Below are positions 9,446-17,532 of a stretch of DNA of 64,000 bases, piece after piece. Source of the DNA: Methanolobus vulcani (GTDB lineage Archaea; Halobacteriota; Methanosarcinia; Methanosarcinales; Methanosarcinaceae); the NCBI RefSeq assembly GCF_006546655.1, contig NZ_VIAQ01000015.1:248001-312000 (forward strand), written 5' to 3'. The translations under genes were made by a program, and so were the position numbers. The notes beneath the pieces were generated by a model that worked only from the letters and a program-made list of their open reading frames with translations, was not told the origin of the DNA and made no database searches. How positions within the stretch are numbered: the first letter of the stretch is position 1; every line of letters begins with the position of its first letter.

Positions 9446-9700
9446 TTAAGATTGGTGATCATTATTGCACGAGGAACTTATACGAAGTTTGTAATGGGGG
9501 TAAGAACTGTTAATGAATTGTTCGAACAGAGAGAGTTCATTCCTATTCAAAGGAATACCATATTGTCGTCTTCGGTCTGCTACCCATACTGACAATAGTT
9601 CTTGAAGTCTTTTCTGTGTCTGGCTGTTGTTTTCGCGGATAAAATAAAAGCAATCCCGAATAAAATATTTTTGCTCCTGTCTGGAAAATTGACTCTGCAT
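9446..9700 (-). CDS. Hypothetical protein (84 aa)
   Basis: A helical, basic small protein starting MQSQFSRQEQKYFIRDCFYFIRE. No recognised domain. It lies alone in AT-rich cargo DNA between the PsiE-like and TRAM genes. The composition is protein-like (Arg, Gln and Leu rich), but without homologues in view it is only moderately supported. Confidence 0.4.
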   Translation of the reverse strand: MQSQFSRQEQKYFIRDCFYFIRENNSQTQKRLQELLSVWVADRRRQYGIPLNRNELSLFEQFINSSYPHYKLRISSSCNNDHQS

Positions 9701-9929
9701 TAAATGCTTGCGATAATCTTCATTTTTTGCTTGTATTATTTCAACCCCTTAGTTTATTACATTATGTGGGTATTAACCGCCATAATTAGTAAAAAAATAA
9801 TCAAATCCTTCCTAACAACTTAGCATCATCAATTCAACACTGTATTACATAAACAAATAGACTATTTGATGGAAGAAAAGTAAAAAAAGAAAATCAAAAT
9901 TTTGATTTTCCTAATTAATAGTTAATTGT

Positions 9930-10145
9930 TTACTCAGCAACTTCGCCAAATGCGAACTTGCTCAGTACTTTAGTAACTTTAATTGTAACTTCATCGCCGA
10001 CTTTTGTTTCTGGCACAAAAACAACAAATCCACTTACTCTTGCGATTCCGTCGCCTTCTCTTGCAATATCTTCAATAGTTACTTCATAGCTTTCTCCAGC
10101 TTTTACTGGAGCATTTGACTGCATGTTATTAAACAAATATTTCAC
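9930..10145 (-). CDS. TRAM-domain protein
   Basis: 71 residues, essentially a single TRAM beta-barrel: [47 protein letters not shown]. Stand-alone TRAM proteins in methanogens bind RNA and act as cold-shock-like chaperones; one is known from Methanolobus psychrophilus. The core domain begins near residue 9, so ATG at 10124 ([10 protein letters not shown]) is an alternative start. It has a long AT-rich 5' region of its own. Host genomes carry several such genes, and here one sits inside the provirus cargo. Confidence 0.88.
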   Translation of the reverse strand: MKYLFNNMQSNAPVKAGESYEVTIEDIAREGDGIARVSGFVVFVPETKVGDEVTIKVTKVLSKFAFGEVAE

Positions 10146-10708
10146 GTCCTTTAAGTATTAGCTTAGCTTAAAAAGAATACAACAATTTGGTTAAAGATAC
10201 GAAAAAACAGTAAATACGGTTAAGGTAATACCATCTAGACCTATAATTATCAAAGTAGTTTAAGCCTCTAAAAGCAATCTTATTATGTTCGGATACTATA
10301 TAAACATGTTCGTATATGTTCAAACGAAATGCATGTCTGCTTTAATAATGATGATTTATTCTGAATGACTGATGAATTTCATAAATATTACTAAGATTCT
10401 TTAGAAAAGGTTAAGTATTCAATATACAAAAATGAAACCAACACATAAAATAGGATATTGTCCAAATCCTGCTGTATGTGCCAGTTCCCTACTATGCACT
10501 ATGCTGAAAAACCTTCGCATAATGCGGTAACCCCACCCTTCGTTTATATATCACATGTTTCACATGTGCATATATTAATACAACCTGCTTCTACTTAAAT
10601 CAGTTGTACAACGATATTTTCAAGATCTCCTATCAGATTGTCTCCAAGTTCTGACTTTTAGAAGCATAAAGAGAGTAGCAGTACCAATTAGAATATAATC
10701 TGTATTGT
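10146..10708. other. Intergenic region, 563 bp
   Basis: AT-rich, without a convincing gene. It contains the promoter of the TRAM gene and, at 10552-10568, an inverted repeat with arms CACATG and CATGTG around a 5-nt spacer, next to TATATA stretches. A 32-codon open frame at 10432-10530 has no ribosome site and no recognisable product. Confidence 0.5.
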
Positions 10709-11068
10709 CTAACAAAATGTAGCAATCAATTTGCTGAGTTCATGTATGTCATAGGGCTTTGTGACATATGAATCACATCCTGCATTCAGATATTTTTCCT
10801 TAGTTCCCAACATTGCGTCCGCTGTAATAGCTATTACATGAATATCTTTTGTCTTCATATCTTTTTTAAGTATTTTGAGAACATCATATCCATCTATCCC
10901 TGGCAGATATATATCTAGCAATATAAGAGTAAAATCATTTATCTTGACCAATTTTAAAGCTTCTTCCCCATTTACTGCCTTCACAATCTCGTATCCCTTG
11001 TATTCCAAAAGGCATACAATCAGTTCCATATTTATGGTACTGTCTTCCACAACCAATATGCTTTTCAT
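10709..11068 (-). CDS. Single-domain response regulator (CheY-like receiver)
   Basis: 119 residues, a receiver domain only. The acidic pair E8/D9, phospho-acceptor D52 (in LLDIYLPGIDGYD), T82 and K104 are all in place, so it should be phosphorylatable. There is no output domain. It lies 12 kb from the six-PAS histidine kinase in the second cargo block, which ends with its own kinase core and no receiver; the two could form a split phosphorelay (inference). Confidence 0.92.
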   Translation of the reverse strand: MKSILVVEDSTINMELIVCLLEYKGYEIVKAVNGEEALKLVKINDFTLILLDIYLPGIDGYDVLKILKKDMKTKDIHVIAITADAMLGTKEKYLNAGCDSYVTKPYDIHELSKLIATFC

Positions 11069-11359
11069 TAAATCACTAACATCGGTAAAACTCTCATCAC
11101 ATTGATTATTGAAATTTTACCATTTTTTAGAACTATTCTTTTGACTAATCTCGACTTGAAAATCTGTATTATACAAAAATATACGTCAAGATAGATAGTT
11201 TAAAATCAAATCCAAGCAAAATATGGAGGATTAAAACAAATTTAATCCGTGCTACGTTTATTGCCACATAACCAAAAATTAAACTGCCGTATAGCATATA
11301 AGGAAGCATAATATAATAAGGCATTGCTTCAAAACATGATTTTGATAATGTATTCTGAT

Positions 11360-11632
11360 TCAAGCTAAGCATAGTATTACCTTCCTCATCTTCTTCGTAT
11401 TCATATTAAAGTTCCATGCTCTTACTCTATCTTTCAATTTCTTTAATGTACTCCTATGTTTAATCCCAATTTTTCTAGCTTCAGCAGGCGTTAATTCCAG
11501 AACAAATGTTCTTATCTTTTCAATATCATGACATGTTTCAGCATGATTGATCTCAAGCTCCTGCATTTCAACCTTGTTTGCTTCTTTGCGAATATAGGCG
11601 CAGACTTTGGGCTTCAAATGTCTCCTTCCCAC
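11360..11632 (-). pseudogene. Possible Cas1 C-terminal remnant or small HTH-like protein
   Basis: 90 codons. The segment from about residue 35 (DIEKIRTFVLELTPAEARK, then IGIKHRSTLKKLKDR) resembles the C-terminal helical end of archaeal Cas1, where ExRxKIL, AxxxGI and STLxxLK recur. The Cas1 catalytic region is missing. GGAAGGAGACAT before a TTG at 11620 could serve as a ribosome site, so a small stand-alone protein is also possible. The 5' end abuts the repeated promoter region of the zinc-ribbon gene. Confidence 0.35.
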
Positions 11633-11639
11633 ATTTCCA

Positions 11640-11985
11640 ATCTTTCACTTACACGTTATTTATTATGTAAAGGCATAAGAAAAATACGCATCATACAATA
11701 CATATAAGGTCGATGCGTACTGTTTTTGTAGAACGAAAATACTCTGGAGAAACACAAAATGACCTGGATTGCACCCGTAGAGGGTGAAGACGGCAAATTA
11801 TTTGCAAGATGTGAATACAACCATCCTAATCTTATCAGCCTTCCTTCTAGGAGAAAATCATACTATTGCAAAACATGTGGTGCTTTGTTTGTAGTTGATC
11901 CTAACTTTTCTGAACTCATAGAGAATGATGAGCTCTAAGTCCCCATGCTATGGGAAAAGTGTGTAACACTTCTATATAGCCGCTG
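11640..11985 (+). repeat. Duplicated promoter plus zinc-ribbon module, copy A
   Basis: About 345 bp, from TTTCCAATCTTTC through the zinc-ribbon gene to CTATATAGccgCTGATT, match 18221-18575 with scattered differences. Promoter, ribosome site (GGAGAAACAC), coding region and 3' flank are all included. The two copies are direct repeats 6.6 kb apart. Confidence 0.75.
11759..11938 (+). CDS. Zinc-ribbon-like small protein, copy A (59 aa)
   Basis: A 59-residue protein with ARCEYNHPN, then YYCKTCGALFVVDP: a CxxxxH site and a CxxC knuckle that could bind one zinc. GGAGAAACACAAA precedes the ATG. It is about 80% identical to copy B at 18344, and both contain RKSYYCKTCGALFVVDPNFS. Likely nucleic-acid binding or a protein-interaction adaptor; function unknown. 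It is followed by a truncated RHH gene, while copy B leads into the viral head genes. Confidence 0.75.
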   Translation: MTWIAPVEGEDGKLFARCEYNHPNLISLPSRRKSYYCKTCGALFVVDPNFSELIENDEL

Positions 11986-12002
11986 ATTGCAAAAGTCCAT
12001 CG

Positions 12003-12170
12003 GCCGCAGTGCTTCACCGGGTTATGAGGGAGAAGGATTGTAACAAGAGCCAGGCGGTGGACTTTATTGCAGAGTATTACTCTAAAATGCAGAACAACCT
12101 ACGAGAGAGGCAGGTTGAAGAGACTGCGGAACTTGTGATTGAGAAGTTAAAAATGAATAAATTGGTGTGA
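12003..12170 (+). pseudogene. RHH protein gene, copy 2, 5'-truncated
   Basis: Codons from AVLHRVMREKDCNKSQAV onward match residues 15-68 of the intact gene at 7730 closely. The first strand is lost: upstream homology decays into the 3' flank of the zinc-ribbon module and no start codon is in frame. It ends in TGA, followed by AGTTTTCTAATCAGG, which also follows copy 3. Confidence 0.75.
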
Positions 12171-12349
12171 AGTTTTCTAATCAGGCGCCTCGCACTTTTA
12201 TGAGGGGTAATAGGTAACTACAAAAAAACGAACTTCCAAAATAAACAAATAAGCCATATTCTATGAAATATAAATTTCAATGTGTAAACTTGGCTTGATC
12301 TTATCAATTGAGAAGCAAAAAAAAGAAAAACAGATTTTGTTTGAGTTTT

Positions 12350-12784
12350 TCAATTTGAAAGTTCACTTGCTTTGTCGGATGCTTCCATATGTTCCTCAAG
12401 CAGTTTTTTAATAGATGCTGGAATTGGTATTGTTTTGTCGGAAAGATAATCGTGATGAACTATTACAGTTTGCCCTTTAGTTCTAAGTTTTCCATTCTGC
12501 CAAGCTTCCTGTCCAACTGTGAATGAAGAGTTTCCTATTCTTGTGATGAAACTACGTATCTCGACATCTTCTCCGTAAAACATCTCACCGACATAATCGA
12601 ATTCAGCTTTGACTATTATGAGTTTCCATTTCTCAGGGTTTAGGTCTAGGTCAGGTGTAAATAATCTATACAATGGAGTTTTTGCCTGGTCGAACCAGTT
12701 TGCAATGGCAATATTGTTAGCGTGCTTCATTCCGTCAATGTCTAGGAACTGTGGAGTTACAGTATGTTTGAACATATTAATCAA
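12350..12784 (-). CDS. Acyl-CoA thioesterase, 4HBT hot-dog family (paralogue 1)
   Basis: 144 residues: FKHTVTPQFLDIDGMKHANN at the start matches the 4-hydroxybenzoyl-CoA thioesterase fold, with the D-x-x-G-x-x-x-N active-site-like segment (D16/G18/N23). It would hydrolyse a thioester; the acyl substrate is unknown. It is the distal gene of a tandem pair (25 bp gap), clearly paralogous to the next gene. In methanogens such pairs are uncommon, and the pair sits between RHH remnants as cargo. Confidence 0.82.
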   Translation of the reverse strand: MINMFKHTVTPQFLDIDGMKHANNIAIANWFDQAKTPLYRLFTPDLDLNPEKWKLIIVKAEFDYVGEMFYGEDVEIRSFITRIGNSSFTVGQEAWQNGKLRTKGQTVIVHHDYLSDKTIPIPASIKKLLEEHMEASDKASELSN

Positions 12785-12809
12785 CCTGCGTCATTAAGAA
12801 ATAGTTAGT

Positions 12810-13220
12810 TCAGCAAGAAATAAGGTGCTCTTCAAGGCACTTCCTTATATCATCAGGTATTAAGAGAGATTTCTTGTTGATAAAGTCATAATGAACAATC
12901 GTAGATTTGCAAATTGCAGCTTTTTTTCCGTTTTGAAAAGCATCTTGAGTAATTATAAACGAAGAATTACCAATCCGTGATATGTAGGTAACTATCTCGA
13001 CATCTTTTCCGTAGAATATTTTTCCTACGTAATCGTACTCTATCCTTGCCATGATAAGGTTCCATTTTTCATAGCTCAGGTCAAGGTCAGGGATAAAAAA
13101 CCTGAATATAGGATTCCGAGCTTTCTCAAACCATGTAGCTATTGCATAATTGTTAGCATTTTTCATTCCGTTAATCTCACCGAATCCGGGAGTTTCAGTT
13201 GCTTTGAACATATCAATCAT
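12810..13220 (-). CDS. Acyl-CoA thioesterase, 4HBT hot-dog family (paralogue 2)
   Basis: 136 residues with the same layout as its neighbour: FKATETPGFGEINGMKNANN, then DLDLSYEKWNLIMARIEYDYVG. In place of the neighbour's DIDGMKH it has EINGMKN, so the catalytic acid is Glu rather than Asp. The two copies probably arose by tandem duplication and may form heteromers. AGGAAAATG precedes the start. Promoter sequence lies to the right (13221-13284). Confidence 0.82.
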   Translation of the reverse strand: MIDMFKATETPGFGEINGMKNANNYAIATWFEKARNPIFRFFIPDLDLSYEKWNLIMARIEYDYVGKIFYGKDVEIVTYISRIGNSSFIITQDAFQNGKKAAICKSTIVHYDFINKKSLLIPDDIRKCLEEHLISC

Positions 13221-13284
13221 TTTCCTATTTCTATGGAAAAGGTATTCTGAGACTATTGGCTTTTTAACTTTTGTTATTTAACCA

Positions 13285-13564
13285 TTATCCCCATCCTTCC
13301 AACCTCTCCCTCACATGAGCATTGAGGGCAAACGGCTTATCACTCATAGCATTCTGCTTCATGCAATGCAATGTGCCCTTAGAAAATCCCATCTTCTTCC
13401 ATTCAGTGTAAGGCATGTCAAGGATCTTCCTCCTCAACAAATCAGTATCATCCCTCTTACCAACATAAACAGGTTTGCTGAACTCAACAGTTTTTCTCTT
13501 TCCAACAAGATGATGGCTTATTTGTTTTATATAGAATGTTCGGTTTTTTGTAGTTACGTATTAA
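13285..13564 (-). pseudogene. Cas1 C-terminal fragment
   Basis: An open frame on the minus strand with no start codon encodes KRKTVEFSKPVYVGKRDD, then LRRKILDMPYTEWKKMGFSK, GTLHCMKQNAMSDKPFALN and HVRERLEGWG. This is the arrangement of the C-terminal tail of archaeal Cas1 integrase; the catalytic Glu-His-Asp region is absent. It is followed (13565-13609) by the dispersed repeat seen after terL/RHH. No CRISPR array or other cas gene is visible in the window, so this is debris from a CRISPR locus. Confidence 0.55.
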
Positions 13565-13567
13565 CCA

Positions 13568-13609
13568 GCACTTTGTTTTTGGGTTATAGATAACAAGAAA
13601 AAACGGAAC
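13568..13609 (+). repeat. Dispersed repeat, second site
   Basis: GCACTTT, a G/T-rich spacer and TAACAAGAAAAAACGGAAC repeat the sequence at 7957-7998; the final 19 bp are identical. It lies at the 5' edge of the Cas1 fragment. Confidence 0.6.
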
Positions 13610-13780
13610 TCTTTTAATATTCTAGTATTCCTTTATTCCATCAAAATTACAAAATTGTAGAAGTAATTGAGATTTAAATAAAAAAGAGGTGCTGAAAATA
13701 ATAAAAAAAAGGATTAACTTTTATGCCGAAGTTCTAATTAGAAGGCCTCATTTCCTCATAATATGCAACCTATAGAACTT

Positions 13781-14437
13781 TTAATTATCCGATACCTTTT
13801 CAGCAAATCTTTCTCCGATCTCAAAGGCTTTAGCACAGTCCTTTGGGAACTCCTCTTCTCGTCTCCTGGCTTTTTCTTCAGCATTGAAAGCAGTTGAAAC
13901 GTATTTGGAGTAATCATCGAACTGGTATGTGTCTGTTACACATAGTGATTCTGCAGAACCGAAAATACGTGATAGCACCATTTCCATTGTGTTGAAAATT
14001 GACTCATATCCCATAAGTTCCATCTGCTGTTCATTTGCATTCATGGTGTAGATGAAAGCGGCAGGTATCTTTTTCTGAAGCAGAATGGAATAATCTTTAT
14101 CGTATACAAGATACTGGAAAACTAATCTTTCCAGAAAAGACCTCATCTCTCCGGTCACATCTCCTAAGTAGATAGGGGAACCAAAAATAACGGCATCAGC
14201 TTCTTCTATTTTCTTAAGGACGGGTGTCAGTTCATCTTTCATGGCACAGACACCATAACTTTTACCGCCTATTCTCTTGCAGGCAAAACAACTGATACAG
14301 CCTTTGAAATCCAGGTCATAAAGGTGAATTAGTTCTGTTTCCGCACCTCTGGATTCTCCTCCCTTGAGTGCATGTTCAAGAAGAGTTGAAGTGTTCCAGT
14401 TTTTTCTAGGGCTTCCATTTATAGCAATTACTTTCAT
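13781..14437 (-). CDS. Isf-like flavoprotein / NADPH-dependent FMN reductase family
   Basis: 218 residues from the ATG at 14437 (MKVIAINGSPRKN), which has GGATGG six bases upstream; an ATG at 14458 is less likely. The FMN-binding NGSPRKNWNT loop opens a flavodoxin fold, and a cysteine cluster CISCFACK...C sits after the second strand, as in iron-sulfur flavoproteins of methanogens, which bind one 4Fe-4S and FMN and act in oxidative-stress electron transfer. The spacing to the last Cys is wider than in the classical Isf, so cluster binding is uncertain. It is divergent from an HxlR regulator. Confidence 0.85.
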   Translation of the reverse strand: MKVIAINGSPRKNWNTSTLLEHALKGGESRGAETELIHLYDLDFKGCISCFACKRIGGKSYGVCAMKDELTPVLKKIEEADAVIFGSPIYLGDVTGEMRSFLERLVFQYLVYDKDYSILLQKKIPAAFIYTMNANEQQMELMGYESIFNTMEMVLSRIFGSAESLCVTDTYQFDDYSKYVSTAFNAEEKARRREEEFPKDCAKAFEIGERFAEKVSDN

Positions 14438-14502
14438 TTTAGTCCATCCTTGTTTCAAATAATTTTGCTATTTTATATGATATCATAAAGTTTGATTTCA
14501 GT

Positions 14503-14550
14503 TATTAATACATTCTGAGTACTATTAATAATATCTTTTATGTATTAATA
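14503..14550. promoter_or_regulatory. Three phased palindromes, candidate HxlR operator
   Basis: The self-complementary octamer TATTAATA occurs at 14503-14510, 14523-14530 and 14543-14550, exactly 20 bp apart, in the 130-bp space between the divergent flavoprotein and HxlR genes. Two helical turns between copies suits cooperative binding by a dimeric winged-helix regulator. Confidence 0.5.
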
Positions 14551-14567
14551 ATGTATATTACATATAC

Positions 14568-14921
14568 ATGTCAGTAGAAAAAAGGAAACTATCAGAAACC
14601 AATAAGAAAAAATGTAACGAAACTAATAAACAAAATTTAATTTTGATTTTCAAATTTATGGGAAAAAAGTGGACTCTCCCCATTTTAGGAGAATTTTATT
14701 ATAGAAGACCTCTTCGATTTACAGAACTTAGAAATGAACTTAAAATGAATCCCAAGCTGTTATCCACAAGATTAAAAGAAATGGAATCATATGGGATATT
14801 AGAAAGAAAAGCCTACAAAGAACTACCGCCAAGGGTTGAATATTCTTTAACTCCTAAAGGAGTGGAATTACTCGAATGTTTTGAGTACCTTGGAAAGTGG
14901 ACACAAAAGTGGATGGAATGA
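14568..14921 (+). CDS. HxlR-family winged-helix regulator
   Basis: 117 residues: MGKKWTLPILGEFYYR, then RFTELRNELKMNPKLLSTRL and YSLTPKGVELL are the HxlR signatures (KWTxxIL, LSxRLkEL, Y-x-LTxKG). A basic 25-residue N-terminal tail precedes the domain. No conserved Cys sensor is obvious, though C16 lies in the tail. HxlR proteins are usually redox- or electrophile-responsive and are often divergent from the flavoprotein they control, as here. There is no Shine-Dalgarno before the ATG, so the message may be leaderless. Confidence 0.9.
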   Translation: MSVEKRKLSETNKKKCNETNKQNLILIFKFMGKKWTLPILGEFYYRRPLRFTELRNELKMNPKLLSTRLKEMESYGILERKAYKELPPRVEYSLTPKGVELLECFEYLGKWTQKWME

Positions 14922-14968
14922 ACGTTAGATGTAAAAGATTTATCAGCTTCATCATTCATTTTCATGTA

Positions 14969-15052
14969 ATGCAGAACAATCTCAAGGAGAGGCAGGTGGA
15001 AGAGACTGCTGAGCTTGTGATTGAGAAGCTTAAACTGAATAAGTTGGTGTAA
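14969..15052 (+). pseudogene. RHH protein gene, copy 3, 3' fragment
   Basis: 27 codons (MQNNLKERQVEETAELVIEK onward) match the last 27 residues of the intact RHH gene at 7730. Upstream homology stops at about 14967. The 3' flank AGTTTTCTAATCAGG is shared with copy 2. It separates the thioesterase/flavoprotein block from the DUF1638 block. Confidence 0.75.
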
Positions 15053-15077
15053 AGTTTTCTAATCAGGTGTTTTGACG

Positions 15078-15947
15078 TTAGCACTCCATATTCTTGTAAA
15101 TACTTGTTTTCGCTTCCATGTATGAATTGATAGCTACGTCCATCGTTCCATCTGTGTTGATAATCTCCATATCGAAGAGTGTTGCAAATTTGGAAGCATT
15201 TCGATGAAAATTATTATCTTTATAGTTTTGATTGTTGATCTTAAAAAGAAGACTATACATCGGGCTGTCGAGATATTTACTGACGCTTTGATAAGATGCA
15301 GTAGATCTGTAATCAGTTTCATTCATGCTGGATAACCACATTGGAGTTGCATAAATTGCTCCTTTGCCGTTGCCAAGTAGCATAGTTTTCGTATAAATCT
15401 CATTTCCTCCAAGTGCTACGCTAACACAGTCGTCAACAATGTTTCTTTCATCGTCCCTCAGGAAATAGACAGGGCAATGAAGCTTCTGCAAATCGTTCTG
15501 TACTTTTTCAGAACTATAACCACATTTCCCATAGAAAAGAAGGATACCATCTGATATTTTTGAGATTTCTCTGGCATTCAGATATACTTCTGACTGCAAA
15601 TTATCAATATCTGAATGCAAATCTTTTCTCAGGAGGTTAACAACAACCGTTAATTCCTGTTGTTTTTTTCGATTTAATAAATCGCATATTTGCCTGAAGA
15701 CTGGAATCTTTGAAAACATCCTCATGAGAACATCAGGTGAACTTCTATTGCTTTCTGAAACGAGAGGGTATATCCTATCAGAAGAAAACACAAAAGGCTT
15801 GAGATTCTCAGATTTAAGTTTTTGTATAAACCGGAAACTGTTTCTGTTCTCTACCACAAATAAGTGTTTTATTTCAAGGTCTTTTGAGAGAACATAAACT
15901 AATTCATCTTCAAGCATTTCACAGGCAAGTATACTTAAAAGAGGCAT
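15078..15947 (-). CDS. DUF1638 protein, paralogue 1
   Basis: 289 residues. Family marks: LSILACEMLEDELVYVL at the N-terminus, GILLFYGKCGYSSEKV in the middle, DDCVSVALGGNEIY after it, and an aromatic C-terminal part. The Cys of YGxCG and of ACEM could bind metal. DUF1638 proteins are frequent in methylotrophic methanogens, often near corrinoid methyltransferase genes; function unknown. It is second in an operon (8 bp) with a paralogue and probably under the TetR operator at 16835. The central insertion (about residues 60-105) is longer than in paralogue 2. Confidence 0.8.
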   Translation of the reverse strand: MPLLSILACEMLEDELVYVLSKDLEIKHLFVVENRNSFRFIQKLKSENLKPFVFSSDRIYPLVSESNRSSPDVLMRMFSKIPVFRQICDLLNRKKQQELTVVVNLLRKDLHSDIDNLQSEVYLNAREISKISDGILLFYGKCGYSSEKVQNDLQKLHCPVYFLRDDERNIVDDCVSVALGGNEIYTKTMLLGNGKGAIYATPMWLSSMNETDYRSTASYQSVSKYLDSPMYSLLFKINNQNYKDNNFHRNASKFATLFDMEIINTDGTMDVAINSYMEAKTSIYKNMEC

Positions 15948-15955
15948 GATTCTTT

Positions 15956-16759
15956 TTACATTGTTTTTGTCTTTATTTCATCCTTTATTGAGATATAGCA
16001 CTTCTTGAATATTTCCTGATTACCGCTGACTTCAAAGGTGCTGTATCCAAACAAATTTGCGTATTCCTCAATCTTTGCATCAATATCTTTTACATATGTC
16101 AGGCCTGTATTGACCTTTGCAACCCTTGAATATCCTGCCATGTCGTTAACCATTTTAGCCATCTTGAGTGCTTTTTCAGGATCTGAAGCATATTTATCAA
16201 TGCTTAGAAGTTCTCTCCATGAATTAGCATACATGGGTGTGAAAAAAAAAGCAGGCTCCTTACTGTGGGTTTTAAGCAGCTTCAGATAATTAGCTCCACC
16301 ACCAACCGTAGCTCCAATGCAGTCATCCACAATTCTCACATCATCCCTGAGTATTCGGACGATGCAACCATCTTTTTCAAGACAGAAATCCTCTTCTACC
16401 TTCCCCAGAACATTACCACAAAGGCCGTAAAAAAGGAGTATGCCATCGGTGAATGGAATCATTTCCTCAATAGTCTGATAAACCTCGGATTTCAGTGTTT
16501 TTGGCACTGCATGAAGTCCAAGTTCCAGAATATTAACTATTACAATTGAATCAGTTGTATTCATATCCCCAAGGAAATCAGGTATATTTTCAAAAGGTAT
16601 GATCTTATGAGATACATGCTGTTCATTCAGTTTTTCTCTAAATTCAGCGATATTTTCGTTTTCTACGATTATGATCTTATCAATTTCAGGATCATTGCTC
16701 AAAAGCCAGACAATTTCATCCTGCATTATCTTACATGAGATTATACTCATTACGGACAT
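15956..16759 (-). CDS. DUF1638 protein, paralogue 2
   Basis: 267 residues beginning MSVMSIISCKIMQDEIVWLL, with GGAGGAG seven bases before the ATG, the strongest ribosome site in the cargo. It has the family motifs GILLFYGLCGNVLGKVEED and DDCIGATVGGGANYL. YGLCGN is the family-typical form, whereas paralogue 1 has YGKCGY, so this copy is the less diverged. First gene of the operon; the TetR-type palindrome lies 76 bp upstream. Confidence 0.85.
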   Translation of the reverse strand: MSVMSIISCKIMQDEIVWLLSNDPEIDKIIIVENENIAEFREKLNEQHVSHKIIPFENIPDFLGDMNTTDSIVIVNILELGLHAVPKTLKSEVYQTIEEMIPFTDGILLFYGLCGNVLGKVEEDFCLEKDGCIVRILRDDVRIVDDCIGATVGGGANYLKLLKTHSKEPAFFFTPMYANSWRELLSIDKYASDPEKALKMAKMVNDMAGYSRVAKVNTGLTYVKDIDAKIEEYANLFGYSTFEVSGNQEIFKKCYISIKDEIKTKTM

Positions 16760-16834
16760 TACAAATCTCCTCCTGTTTGATGTATTTTAGTATTCAATTT
16801 CTTAAGAGCAAAAACAATATGACAACATAGTATG

Positions 16835-16854
16835 CCTACCTACATGTAGATAGG
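16835..16854. promoter_or_regulatory. Candidate TetR operator O1 upstream of the DUF1638 operon
   Basis: CCTACCTACATGTAGATAGG is a 20-bp palindrome with 9 of 10 paired positions. The half-site CCTACCTACATG is shared with the site at 17506-17529 on the other side of the tetR gene. Confidence 0.6.
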
Positions 16855-16872
16855 TGCCAGTCGGATAAAAAA

Positions 16873-17472
16873 TCAATCCCTCCAACCAAGACCAGATTTT
16901 ATTGAGGAAATTGACCTCACAAGTGTTTTTCTACCTTTGATACTCGATAACATTCTGGCTCCTATCAATGTTACAAATACATCTTCTGAACGTGTTTCAA
17001 CTGAATCTGAAAAATCAAATTCCCCCTGTTCCAGTCCGGTTCTCAGAACATTGGTGAGCCAGTCACGTATATCGTCCAGTAGCAATATCTCTTGCTTTTT
17101 AACTTTATCAGGGAGGTCTTCAAAATCAATCATCACAGAGCCAGGAGGACAGATACATTTTCCTTCCTCAAACTCCTGCAATGCATAATCGAAATAATAT
17201 TGAAGCTGCTCACGGGCAGACTTTTTGGATTCTGCCATTTGTGCAATAGACATAGCTAAGTTATTTCGTCTTTCTTCAAGTAAAGCAGCCACAAGATCTT
17301 CTTTTTTAGGATAATAATGATGAATTGAAGCATTTTTTATGCCAAGCTTCTGGGAAATGTCCTTGTAACTGAATCCATTATAGCCCCTGCATTGCAAAAA
17401 GTGTCCTGCATAATGGAGTATCTGTTGATTGGTAGAGTTAAGATCGGCCATATAAATCCACATTTTTCCCAT
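16873..17472 (-). CDS. TetR/AcrR-family regulator
   Basis: 199 residues. The N-terminal HTH is clear: ILHYAGHFLQCRGYNGFSYK, DISQKLGIKNASIHHYYPKK, EDLVAALLEE. The C-terminal ligand domain is typical in size and has two cysteines in GKCICPPGS, so an oxidant, metal or thiol-reactive ligand is possible. Starts at 17472 or 17451 are both plausible. Palindromes sharing a half-site lie just upstream of this gene and upstream of the DUF1638 operon, suggesting autorepression and control of DUF1638. Confidence 0.9.
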   Translation of the reverse strand: MGKMWIYMADLNSTNQQILHYAGHFLQCRGYNGFSYKDISQKLGIKNASIHHYYPKKEDLVAALLEERRNNLAMSIAQMAESKKSAREQLQYYFDYALQEFEEGKCICPPGSVMIDFEDLPDKVKKQEILLLDDIRDWLTNVLRTGLEQGEFDFSDSVETRSEDVFVTLIGARMLSSIKGRKTLVRSISSIKSGLGWRD

Positions 17473-17505
17473 TCTTCTAATAAGTAAATGATACTCTCCT
17501 ATAAA

Positions 17506-17529
17506 TGCCTACCTACATGGAAGTAGGCA
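17506..17529. promoter_or_regulatory. Candidate TetR operator O2 upstream of tetR
   Basis: A 24-bp palindrome with 10 of 12 paired positions (outer arms TGCCTAC and GTAGGCA), sharing TGCCTACCTACATG with O1. It lies 34 bp upstream of the tetR start, over the TATA-like TTTATAGG on the minus strand, and 4 bp before the stop of the DUF2115 gene. Confidence 0.65.
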
Positions 17530-17532
17530 AAT

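Noticed and set aside
10432-10530. 32-codon frame in the gap after the CheY-like gene
   Set aside because: No ribosome site, no recognisable pattern, chance length in AT-rich DNA.
11169-11372. Minus-strand frame with hydrophobic content
   Set aside because: AT-driven hydrophobicity, overlaps the end of the Cas1-like frame, no start support.
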